From: Elusimicrobiota bacterium
GTDB taxonomy: Bacteria; Elusimicrobiota; Elusimicrobia; UBA1565; UBA9628
Reading direction: 5' to 3'
DNA length: 8,529 nt
Assembly (NCBI GenBank): GCA_028717525.1
Contig: JAQUNT010000070.1
Coordinates: forward strand, 1 to 8,529
Shown: positions 1 through 6,082 of the stretch, piece by piece
Layout of the letters: every line of letters starts with the position of its first letter
Position numbering within the stretch: the stretch's first letter is position 1
The notes under the pieces: generated by a model
Told to the model about the DNA's origin: nothing
Databases searched by the model: none
Seen by the model: the letters and a program-made list of their open reading frames with translations, nothing else
Position numbers and translations under genes: made by a program

Positions 1-1
1 C

Positions 2-217
2 TACACCCAGTTCTACTGGACGGTCAACTGCCGCAGCCTCATGAACTTCATCTCCCTGCGCGCCGACGAGCACGCCCAGTGGGAGATGCAGCAGTACGCC
101 CTGGCCCTGGCCGAGTTCTTCCGCCTGCGCATGCCCTGGACCTGGGAGGCCTTCCTGCGCCACGCGTGGAAGGGCCGCAGCCCGGCCCTCGACCGAGCCG
201 CCGGAGGCCGGCCGTGA
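2..217 (+). CDS. thyX: Flavin-dependent thymidylate synthase ThyX, C-terminal fragment (5' end outside the window)
   Basis: ThyX makes dTMP from dUMP in the cytoplasm, using FAD, NADPH and methylene-tetrahydrofolate. Only the last 71 codons are present; the frame is open from base 2 to a TGA at 215-217. The fragment contains the family's C-terminal signature: [13 protein letters not shown] followed by [16 protein letters not shown], matching the usual pattern 'YWTVN.RSL.NFL.LR...AQWEI..YA'. In known ThyX proteins the Arg of this LR motif helps bind dUMP, and the Gln/Glu pair of AQWE lies beside it. The N-terminal RHRxxSxNExSxR motif would lie upstream and cannot be checked. The tail after the helix (about 20 residues, ending GGRP) is poorly conserved in the family. 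The stop codon overlaps the GTG of the next gene by 4 bp, so the two are probably co-transcribed. Identification is confident despite the truncation by the window edge. Confidence 0.9.
   Translation, partial: YTQFYWTVNCRSLMNFISLRADEHAQWEMQQYALALAEFFRLRMPWTWEAFLRHAWKGRSPALDRAAGGRP
203..207 (+). promoter_or_regulatory. Shine-Dalgarno site for the adaptor gene
   Basis: GGAGG lies 6 nt before the GTG at 214 and inside the end of thyX. It decides in favour of the GTG start over the longer open frame, which begins at an ATG at 79 inside thyX. Confidence 0.7.
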
Positions 218-1218
218 CCCGCGCGCTCCTGCTCGCCGCGCTCTGCGCCGCGCCCGCCTCCGCGCAGGAGGCCGGCGTCGTGCGCCGGGGGACCATCGAC
301 CAGGTGGTCGCCGTCGCGGGGACCGTCCTGCCCACCGACATCTTCCGCATCAAGTCCACCATCGAAGGGCGCGCCGCCCGCGTCTGGACCACCACCGGCG
401 TCTGGGTCAACGAGGAACAGAACCTGGGCGTCCTCATCAACAAGGAGTTCGCCGCGCTCAGCGACGCCCGCAACACCACGGACCAGAGCGTCCTAGAGGA
501 CCGCTGGAAGACGATGTACCAGCCCAGCCGCCTGCGCTGCCCGAGCACCTGCTACATCCTCAAGGCCTTCGCGCGCTCCAACGCCTGGGTCAAGCCCCGG
601 ACCCTGCTCTTCGAGGCCGCCGCCCACCTGCGCATGACGGGATGGGTGCGGCCCGAGGAGGCGCACCTGGTGCGCGACGGGATGACCCTGGAGTACTGGG
701 CCGTCAAGGACCCCAAGAAGCGCTTCACCACGAAGATCGTCCATTACGTGCGCGACGTCCAAGGGCTGAAGGTCCAGCCGGGCGGCACCTTCACCATGGA
801 TCTGGTCATGAGCCCGCAGCATTTCTTCCCGCCCGGGACGCAGTGGGCTGGCCTCGTGGTCCCGGCCAAGAAGTCGAACGTCCTGATGGTGCCCACCAGC
901 GCGCTCATCCGCTTCGGCGGCGACGTCTATCTGCCGGTCAGGGTCTCCACCGGCATCACCACCCCGGATTGGACGGAGCTCAGCGCCGGGGCCCGCGAGA
1001 ACAGCGCCTTCCTCGACCTTTCGGACGCGCAACTGCGCCAGGCCCAGCGGCACAAGATGGAGGCGGACTTCTCGCTGCCGGCCTCCCCGAACGAGGCCGA
1101 GGAGGCGGCTCCCGGCCAGGCGGCCCCCGCCCCCGCCCGTCCGGTCCGGCGCGGCGAGGTCGAGGGCGAACTGCGCGAGCCGGACTCCAACCTGGGCGAA
1201 GACCCCTATTCCGAGTGA
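214..1218 (+). CDS. Divergent periplasmic adaptor / membrane-fusion-like protein (HlyD/RND type)
   Basis: This 334-residue protein has a likely Sec signal peptide (residues 1-17: short basic start, Leu/Ala-rich core, ASA before Gln18), so it is predicted to be periplasmic. Residues 21-85 resemble the first half of an adaptor lipoyl/barrel region: 'G.V..G', then [20 protein letters not shown], the usual 'GRV..V.V..G..V..GQ' pattern. After roughly residue 125 the second half follows ([12 protein letters not shown], then [15 protein letters not shown]). A beta-barrel-like part includes [14 protein letters not shown], as in RND adaptors. The stretch between the two halves is only about 40 residues and shows no long heptad helix, so the usual alpha-helical hairpin is short or absent. 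It holds a CxxxC pair (Cys109, Cys113). The C-terminal 55 residues are rich in Pro, Ala and Glu and look disordered. No transporter or outer-membrane partner is visible, so the cargo is unknown. The GTG start is chosen because of the GGAGG and the 4-bp overlap with thyX. Confidence 0.6.
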   Translation: MTRALLLAALCAAPASAQEAGVVRRGTIDQVVAVAGTVLPTDIFRIKSTIEGRAARVWTTTGVWVNEEQNLGVLINKEFAALSDARNTTDQSVLEDRWKTMYQPSRLRCPSTCYILKAFARSNAWVKPRTLLFEAAAHLRMTGWVRPEEAHLVRDGMTLEYWAVKDPKKRFTTKIVHYVRDVQGLKVQPGGTFTMDLVMSPQHFFPPGTQWAGLVVPAKKSNVLMVPTSALIRFGGDVYLPVRVSTGITTPDWTELSAGARENSAFLDLSDAQLRQAQRHKMEADFSLPASPNEAEEAAPGQAAPAPARPVRRGEVEGELREPDSNLGEDPYSE

Positions 1219-3545
1219 CGAAATCCGTCTGCCTCCACGCGGCCTTCCTGCGCAGCCCCCGCGAGAACCCCTGGACCTGGGGGCTCGACCCGGAGGATTC
1301 CGCATACCCCTACGGCGATCAGGCCAGCCGCGCCCACGCCGAATGCTACGGCCCGCTGGCCTTCGATCCGGTCCTGGATCGGGACGGCCGCATGCGGGGC
1401 AGCGCCAACCTCTACGCCCATCTGAGCTTCAGTTTCTGCCCCCTCCTGCTCGCCTGGCTTGAGCGCGCGCACCCGGAGACCTACCGCCGCATACTCGAGG
1501 CCGACCGCGCCTCGGCCGCCCGCCTGGGGCACGGGAACGCCCTGGCCCAGCCCTACGTCGCCGCCCCCTTGCCGGGCCTGACCCTGCGCGACAAGCGGAC
1601 CGTCCTGCGCTGGGGAGGCTCGGACTTCAGCCGGCGCTTCGGCCGGCCCGCGGAGGGACTGTGGCTCCCGGGCCTGGCGGCCGACGAGGAGACCCTGGAA
1701 GCCGTCATCGCCGAGGGCTTCCGGTTCACCGTGCTGCCGGCCCGCCTGGCGGCGCGCCTGAGGATCGTGGGCGGAGGCGAGGCGGACTGGAAGGAGGTCA
1801 GGCCTGAGACCTGCAATCCCACCCGGCCCTACCGCTGGCTCTCGCGCCGGTCTCCGGGCGCCGAACTGGCCGTGTTCTTCCCGCACGAGCGCCTGGGCGC
1901 GGCCCTCGCCTCGGCAGAGGCCCTGCGCGACGGCGAGACCCTCTGGCGGGCGGTCAAGGCGCGCTTCCTGCCCGACGACTCGACCCAGCTCGTGCACGCG
2001 GTCCAGCCCGGCGAGCTCTTCGGACTCGAGCTCCCGGGCTCCGCCGCGGTCCTCGGCCAGGCCCTGCGCAATCTGGAGGCCGACGGCCTGCCCGCGACCA
2101 ACTACGCGGCTTTTCTCGACCATTTCCCCCCGCCCCAGGAGTTCGAGCTGGCGCCGGCCGTAAGGACATCCGTCCGGCCGGCACCTGCGGAACTTCCGAT
2201 ACCGCAGGCGCCCGCCCCGGTCCCGCTGGAGCCGGCCTGGCGCGCCGGCCTGCGCCAAGCCCTGCGCGGCTTCGCCGAGGAACTCGACGGCTTCTTCTCC
2301 GAGCGGCTGGGCTCCGGCCTGGGCGACCCCTGGGAGGCGCGGGACGCCTGCGCCGAGCTGCTGGGCGACCCTTCCGTGCGCAAGGCCGACGAACTCCTCT
2401 CCCGGCGCAGCCTCCGGCACCTCAAGCCCTCCGAATCCAGGGCGGCGCTGCGCCTGCTCGAGATGCAGAAGCGCCGGCTCCTGATGCTGGCCGAGGCCGG
2501 TCACGACAGCCGCGACATCAGCGACGGCGAGCCCTTGCAGGCGCTCAAGAACGCCTGCCGGGCGGCCGAACTCGCGGCGGCCCTGGGCCGGGACCTGACC
2601 GAGGGCCTGCGCGCGCGGCTGGCCGCGTGCCCGGGTGAGAAGACGGACGCCGCTCAGCTCTGGTCACGCGAGGTGCAGCCCGCGGCCGTGGACGCCGCAC
2701 GCGCCGCGGCGCACTTCGCGCTCCTGGGGCACCTGGGAGTGGGGGAGGCGCCCCGGCCCGGCCCGCGGCCGGGGGAGCGCTTCACCTGGACCCGCGGCGC
2801 CCTGCGCCGGGAGTCCCGGCCCCTGCCCGGCGGCCGGGACCCGTCGTGGTCCTGGCAGTCCTTGTCCGTGCGCGACGCCGAGAGCCGCGAGACGCTGGAG
2901 GCCTCGGTCTGCGTGCACCAGCTCGAGCGCCTGGACTTGGCGGCCTGGGTCCTGCCCGCCGCAGAGGAGCCTGCGGGGCTGGCCGCGGCCTTCGCCGCCG
3001 CTCCGGCCGAGGAGTTCCGCGCCGAGCTCTGCCGCCGTTTCGGCCAGGCCTTCTTCACGCTCGACGCGCTCATCGGCCAGGAGCGCCTGCAGGTCCTGCG
3101 CTGGCTGATGCCGGACCCTTCGGGCAGCCGCACCCGGAAGGCCTTCCTGCGCGATTGGGCCGCGGCCGTGGGCCGGCTGCGGCGCGGCGAGGACCCCGGC
3201 GGCGAAGGCCTGCTGGAACTGCTGCCCGGAGGACGCGAGGCGGGAGTGCTCCCGGACCAACTGCCCTGGGCCGCCCTGGCGCGCGGCGCGGTCCAGGCCG
3301 CCTTGGAGGATTTCCTTGCCTCCGGCATGCGGCCCGACCTGGACCTGGCCCTGCGCCGGTTCTCGGCCGCGGAGCGCGCCGGCCTGCACCTGGACCTCTT
3401 CGCGCTGCGCAGCCGCCTGCTGGTCTGGCTGGACGGACCGGCCGCCGGCGCCGATCCTGCGGAGCGCGACCTGGCCCGGGCCCTGGCCGAGAAGCTCGGA
3501 CTTTCGCCGTCTTTGTTCCCCCCCACGGAGGCCTGCCCGAGATGA
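1215..3545 (+). CDS. GH57/DUF3536-like protein lacking catalytic residues (predicted pseudoenzyme)
   Basis: This 776-residue protein is about the normal length for the GH57-plus-DUF3536 family, whose active relatives are thought to act on alpha-glucans. The family scaffold is clear: PRENPW (15-20), EDSAYPYGDQ (27-36), AECY (42-45), GHGNALAQPY (105-114), RDKRTVLRW (125-133), FGRPAEGLWLP (142-152), NYAAFLDHFPPPQEFE (to 311), and in the C-terminal half LLMLAEAG (422-429) and DIS (434-436). As I recall the family, the expected active-site positions are altered: HGH in the first motif is HAA (8-10), the nucleophile Glu of WLPE is Gly153, the FYDG motif reads FFPH (221-224), and ATDGESYGHHH reads AVQPGELFGLELP (262-274). 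The WSC..HG..RW...CGC region is replaced by a Pro-rich linker (322-340). No signal peptide is seen, so it is probably cytoplasmic. The GTG start overlaps the previous stop by 4 bp and has no clear Shine-Dalgarno site, suggesting translational coupling. An upstream extension of the frame only overlaps the adaptor gene. Confidence 0.75.
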   Translation: MTKSVCLHAAFLRSPRENPWTWGLDPEDSAYPYGDQASRAHAECYGPLAFDPVLDRDGRMRGSANLYAHLSFSFCPLLLAWLERAHPETYRRILEADRASAARLGHGNALAQPYVAAPLPGLTLRDKRTVLRWGGSDFSRRFGRPAEGLWLPGLAADEETLEAVIAEGFRFTVLPARLAARLRIVGGGEADWKEVRPETCNPTRPYRWLSRRSPGAELAVFFPHERLGAALASAEALRDGETLWRAVKARFLPDDSTQLVHAVQPGELFGLELPGSAAVLGQALRNLEADGLPATNYAAFLDHFPPPQEFELAPAVRTSVRPAPAELPIPQAPAPVPLEPAWRAGLRQALRGFAEELDGFFSERLGSGLGDPWEARDACAELLGDPSVRKADELLSRRSLRHLKPSESRAALRLLEMQKRRLLMLAEAGHDSRDISDGEPLQALKNACRAAELAAALGRDLTEGLRARLAACPGEKTDAAQLWSREVQPAAVDAARAAAHFALLGHLGVGEAPRPGPRPGERFTWTRGALRRESRPLPGGRDPSWSWQSLSVRDAESRETLEASVCVHQLERLDLAAWVLPAAEEPAGLAAAFAAAPAEEFRAELCRRFGQAFFTLDALIGQERLQVLRWLMPDPSGSRTRKAFLRDWAAAVGRLRRGEDPGGEGLLELLPGGREAGVLPDQLPWAALARGAVQAALEDFLASGMRPDLDLALRRFSAAERAGLHLDLFALRSRLLVWLDGPAAGADPAERDLARALAEKLGLSPSLFPPTEACPR
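3527..3531 (+). promoter_or_regulatory. Shine-Dalgarno site for phoH
   Basis: GGAGG lies 10 nt before the ATG at 3542, inside the end of the GH57-like gene. It supports the start that overlaps the upstream stop by 4 bp. Confidence 0.55.
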
Positions 3546-4489
3546 CCACGAGGACGATCCGACTGCGCGACGCCGAAGAAGCCGTGGCGATCCTGGGCGA
3601 ACAGGATGCGAACCTGCGCCAGATGGAGGCGGACTACGCGGTCGAGCTCATCCTCAGCCAGGAGCCGGACTCCGGGGCCCTGAGCCTGCTCGTGCGGGGT
3701 CCGGCGGGACGAGTCTCCAAAGCCGCGCGCTACATCCGCGGCCACATCGAGTCCGCGCGCGCCCCGGCGCCGCGGAACAGGGCATCCGTTTCCGCGGCGC
3801 CTGGCCGTCCTCCGCACGTCCAGGCGCCCCTGCCGCACGACGCGGTCCTGCGCGCGCACAACGGCCGCGTCATCGCGGCGCGCACTCCGAACCAGCGGCA
3901 GTACGTGGAAGCCATCCAGGGCCACGAGCTGGCCTTCGGCATCGGTCCGGCCGGGACGGGCAAGACCTTTCTGGCCGTGGCCTGCGCCCTGCGCGCCCTG
4001 GAGTCGCGCCAGGTCCAGCGCGTGGTCCTGAGCCGCCCGGTCGTGGAAGCCGGCGAGCGGCTGGGCTTCCTGCCCGGGGACTTCCTGGAGAAGGTGAACC
4101 CCTACCTGCGGCCGCTCTACGACGCTTTCTACAGCATGATCGGTCCGGAGCGCTTCCGCGCCTGGCGCGACGCCGACATCATCGAGATCGTGCCCCTGGC
4201 CTATATGCGCGGCCGCACGTTCAACGACGCCTTCATCGTTCTCGACGAGGCGCAGAACACGACCTTGGGCCAGATCAAGCTGGCGCTGACCCGTCTGGGC
4301 GAGGGCTCGCGCATGGTGGTCACCGGCGACATCACGCAGACGGACCTGGCCGAGGGCACGGCCTCCGGCCTGGTGCGGGTGATGGACATCCTCAAGGGCG
4401 TGGAAGGCGTCGCCTTCCACCACCTGACCGAGGCGGACGTGATCCGGCACCCCCTGGTGCGCAAGGTCATCAAGGCCTTCGCCCGATGA
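3542..4489 (+). CDS. phoH: PhoH-family ATPase (PhoH-like / YbeZ)
   Basis: This is a 315-residue cytoplasmic P-loop ATPase of the PhoH/YbeZ family, linked to RNA metabolism and a known partner of the endoribonuclease YbeY. The N-terminal ~110 residues form the small accessory domain with the 'LLVRGPAGRVSKAARYI' type motif (49-65). The ATPase core follows: Walker A GPAGTGKT (135-142), SRPVVEAGERLGFLPGD (164-180), VNPYLRPLYDA (185-195), PLAYMRGRTFNDAF (218-231), Walker B FIVLDEAQN (231-239, with Asp235-Glu236) and VVTGDITQTDL (259-269). It ends in the usual VIRHPLVRKVIKAF. All ATP-binding motifs are intact, so it should be active. The ATG overlaps the previous stop (ATGA). The gene is followed by ybeY after 52 bp, the arrangement seen across many phyla. 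Length and order of motifs are normal for the family. Confidence 0.93.
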   Translation: MTTRTIRLRDAEEAVAILGEQDANLRQMEADYAVELILSQEPDSGALSLLVRGPAGRVSKAARYIRGHIESARAPAPRNRASVSAAPGRPPHVQAPLPHDAVLRAHNGRVIAARTPNQRQYVEAIQGHELAFGIGPAGTGKTFLAVACALRALESRQVQRVVLSRPVVEAGERLGFLPGDFLEKVNPYLRPLYDAFYSMIGPERFRAWRDADIIEIVPLAYMRGRTFNDAFIVLDEAQNTTLGQIKLALTRLGEGSRMVVTGDITQTDLAEGTASGLVRVMDILKGVEGVAFHHLTEADVIRHPLVRKVIKAFAR

Positions 4490-4541
4490 CTATGGTGCCA
4501 CGGGTCAACTTTCTTAACTTACCCGGCGTCTTCCTGCGCCC
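4490..4541 (+). promoter_or_regulatory. phoH-ybeY spacer with a possible weak internal promoter
   Basis: This 52-bp gap includes an unusually A/T-rich patch for this window (4504-4521, including TTTCTTAACTTA). TAACTT at 4515-4520 could be a -10 box giving a leader of about 15 nt for ybeY. No convincing -35 hexamer and no Shine-Dalgarno site precede the ybeY ATG. The promoter call is tentative. Confidence 0.25.
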
Positions 4542-4985
4542 ATGACGATCCGCGTCTTCGGCTGCTCCCTGCTGCCGGCCTCGGCCCGCAAGCCGCGCGC
4601 CATCGCCGAGGTCTGCCGCCGCGTGCTCGCCAACGAGAGAGCGCGGGGGCGCGGGGAGCTCAACGTCGTGTTCCTGGACCGGCGCCGCATGCGCGTCCTC
4701 AACCGCCGATTCCTGGGCCATGACCGCGACACGGACGTGATCGCCTTCGCCTACGCGGAGGACCCGGGCCCGGCCTCGGGAGAGAAGCCCTTCGGCGACA
4801 TATTCGTCTCGGCCTTCCAGGCCCGCCGGCAGGCCCGCGAGCAGGGCCATCCGGTGCTCACCGAAGTCCTCTTCCTCGCCGCCCACGGGACTTTGCACCT
4901 GCTGGGTCACGACGACTCCACCTCCCGCCGGCGCGCCGCCATGTTCCGCAAGCAGCAGGTCGCCCTGCCCAGGGGTTCCCGCTGA
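4542..4985 (+). CDS. ybeY: Endoribonuclease YbeY (rRNA maturation factor) with an Asp in the third metal-ligand position
   Basis: YbeY is a small zinc metalloprotein for rRNA maturation and ribosome quality control. This 147-residue protein has normal family length. Typical parts are LNVVFLDRRRMRVLNRRFLG (40-59), the TDVIAFAY motif (64-71), FGDIFVSA (84-91) and the metal motif HGTLHLLGHDD (115-125). The canonical motif is HGxLHLxGYDH. His115 and His119 are kept, but the third ligand is Asp125, with a His at 123. From memory, some lineages use Asp at this place, so activity is probably retained. The protein stops soon after the motif. The ATG is the first start after an in-frame TAA at 4515-4517 and gives a typical YbeY N-terminus. 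It lies downstream of phoH, its functional partner, and 13 bp before the zinc-ribbon gene. Confidence 0.88.
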   Translation: MTIRVFGCSLLPASARKPRAIAEVCRRVLANERARGRGELNVVFLDRRRMRVLNRRFLGHDRDTDVIAFAYAEDPGPASGEKPFGDIFVSAFQARRQAREQGHPVLTEVLFLAAHGTLHLLGHDDSTSRRRAAMFRKQQVALPRGSR

Positions 4986-4988
4986 CCC

Positions 4989-4993
4989 GGAGG
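4989..4993 (+). promoter_or_regulatory. Shine-Dalgarno site for the zinc-ribbon gene
   Basis: GGAGG lies 5 nt before the ATG at 4999, in the 13-bp gap after ybeY. It supports that start. Confidence 0.65.
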
Positions 4994-4998
4994 CTCTC

Positions 4999-5661
4999 AT
5001 GAAGACATGCCCCCACTGCGCCGAGCAGATCCAGGACGAGGCGGTCATCTGCCGGTTCTGCCTTTCCCCCGTGCCCGGGGCGGACCCCTCAGGCGAGAAG
5101 AAGACGCCCAGCGCCTCCGGGGGCGGCGGCCCTTGGGCCGCCGCCCAGACCGCCCCGCCGCCCGGTCCGGCCCCCGCGGAGGCCATCCCGACGCGCAGCC
5201 CGTTCGTTGATTCCCCGCCCCCCGCCTCCAGTCGGATGAGCCTGACCCAGGCCGTCATGGTCGCCTGCATTCTGGCCGTCGCGGGCTACATGGCATTCAA
5301 GATCCTCAGCCCAGCCAAGCCCCCCCAGGTCAGGGCCAGCGACTCCGGCCTTTCGCTGTACCGCGCGGTGCCGATCGCGGAGACGCCTGGCCAGGAGAGG
5401 ATGCTGGGCTCCGGGCTCCAGGACTCCCAGGGCAAGCCCCTCTTCGTCGAGGTGGCCCACCACGTCAAGACCGCCGCGCCCACGGAAGAGGAGCAGGCGC
5501 TGGCCCGCCAGCACTACGTCGCCGGCCTCGAATCCTACAGCCGGGGGGACTACGTCACCGCCAAGCAGGAATGGGAGGCGGCCCTTACCGCGGACCCGGG
5601 CCACGGGGACGCCCAGGTCGGCCTCAAGCGGGTGCGCCAGATCCTCGGCGAGAACCCTTAG
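4999..5661 (+). CDS. Zinc-ribbon, single-pass membrane protein with a C-terminal TPR-like repeat
   Basis: This 220-residue protein of unknown function has four visible parts. (1) An N-terminal zinc ribbon with two Cys pairs, CPHC (4-7) and CRFC (18-21), a 4-Cys zinc site. (2) A Gly/Pro/Ala-rich linker (about 23-80), probably disordered. (3) One hydrophobic segment, about residues 84-103 (QAVMVACILAVAGYMAFKIL), likely a membrane anchor. (4) A C-terminal helical region (about 164-217) holding a TPR-like unit, YSRGDYVTAKQEWEAALTADPGH. The predicted topology puts the zinc ribbon in the cytoplasm and the TPR part outside the inner membrane, suggesting a scaffold or assembly role. That role is inferred from architecture only. 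It is the last gene of the + strand cluster. Its TAG overlaps the TAA of the convergent gene, leaving no room for an ordinary terminator hairpin between them. Confidence 0.75.
   Translation: MKTCPHCAEQIQDEAVICRFCLSPVPGADPSGEKKTPSASGGGGPWAAAQTAPPPGPAPAEAIPTRSPFVDSPPPASSRMSLTQAVMVACILAVAGYMAFKILSPAKPPQVRASDSGLSLYRAVPIAETPGQERMLGSGLQDSQGKPLFVEVAHHVKTAAPTEEEQALARQHYVAGLESYSRGDYVTAKQEWEAALTADPGHGDAQVGLKRVRQILGENP
5121..5146. repeat. Perfect 12-bp inverted repeat with a TT centre
   Basis: GGGCGGCGGCCC (5121-5132) and GGGCCGCCGCCC (5135-5146) are exact reverse complements separated by TT. The repeat lies inside the zinc-ribbon gene, in codons for its low-complexity linker. It could form a very stable hairpin in the mRNA. 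No U-run follows, so it does not look like a standard terminator. It may simply reflect GC-rich Gly/Ala codons. Confidence 0.7.
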
Positions 5662-6047
5662 GGCCGCGGCTGGGCCAGGCTCCTGCCGACGCCCGCGCCG
5701 ATGCAGAGGCCCAGCAAGGTCAGGGCCGGCCCCGCCGAAGACAGGGTGGCTGCGCACAGCAGCCTTGCGGCGACGAGCCCGAGCAGGGCTCCGGCGATGA
5801 AACCGATCTGCTCCCGGCGGCCGCTGCAGCGGAGCTCGCCGAGATAGGAGCCCGCGAACTTCCCGGCCATCCAGCCTGCCGCGAGGAGGATGGGGCCGGC
5901 GATGCCCAAGGCGATCCAATGCTGGCTGGTCCAGCCCTGCTCCCCCGAGCGCAGGAAGGCGCGGGCCGTCACCCCGCAGGACAGCAGGAGCCCCAGCCAG
6001 GAGCCGACGCGGCCGCCGATGTAGAAGCCTCTGCCCTGCGCCGACAT
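5658..6047 (-). CDS. Small hydrophobic protein with about four membrane segments, function unknown
   Basis: The 129-residue product has four hydrophobic stretches at about 14-32, 43-65, 81-103 and 108-125, joined by short loops with basic residues (for example RCSGRRE at 73-79). The last segment is Gly-rich (GLCIGAGVG), a pattern that favours tight helix packing. I recognise no family and assign no function. The frame is open to another ATG at 6065 (six residues longer). I prefer the ATG at 6047 because an extended -10 box (TGGTATCAT, 6054-6062) sits exactly 6 nt upstream of it and would lie inside the coding region if 6065 were used. The gene follows the STN gene by 35 bp. Its TAA (5658-5660) overlaps the stop of the convergent zinc-ribbon gene. 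Confidence 0.6.
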   Translation of the reverse strand: MSAQGRGFYIGGRVGSWLGLLLSCGVTARAFLRSGEQGWTSQHWIALGIAGPILLAAGWMAGKFAGSYLGELRCSGRREQIGFIAGALLGLVAARLLCAATLSSAGPALTLLGLCIGAGVGRSLAQPRP

Positions 6048-6053
6048 GAGATG

Positions 6054-6062
6054 ATGATACCA
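6054..6062 (-). promoter_or_regulatory. Extended -10 promoter for the small membrane-protein gene
   Basis: Read on the - strand, TGG-TATCAT ends 6 nt before the ATG at 6047. A start of transcription at the usual distance would fall on the ATG itself, giving a leaderless message. There is no -35 match at 17 bp; the TGN extension can substitute for one. A 10-bp palindrome CCGGGCCCGG (6072-6081) lies just upstream. Confidence 0.5.
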
Positions 6063-6082
6063 CATGCGGCGCCGGGCCCGGT

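Noticed and set aside
79..213. Upstream extension of the adaptor frame to an ATG at 79
   Set aside because: It overlaps thyX, and the GTG at 214 has a GGAGG 6 nt upstream and is followed directly by a signal peptide.
642..1214. Upstream extension of the GH57-like frame to an ATG at 642
   Set aside because: The added 191 residues lie out of frame inside the adaptor gene, are Arg/Gly/Pro-rich, and family similarity begins only after the GTG at 1215.
1206..2504. 432-codon - strand frame opposite the GH57-like gene
   Set aside because: Antisense shadow with no recognisable motif and biased composition.
2654..4450. Long open frame of 598 codons on the - strand opposite the GH57-like gene and phoH
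   Set aside because: It is antisense to two genes with clear family motifs. Its translation is low-complexity Arg/Gly/Pro/Ala-rich sequence, typical of shadows in GC-rich DNA.
5089..6063. 324-codon - strand frame overlapping the zinc-ribbon and small membrane-protein genes
   Set aside because: It is antisense to the zinc-ribbon gene and out of frame with the hydrophobic protein; its composition is Arg/Gly-rich.
6072..6081. Palindrome CCGGGCCCGG upstream of the small membrane-protein promoter, considered as an operator or terminator
   Set aside because: It is too short and too GC-rich to separate from chance here, and no U-run follows on either strand.
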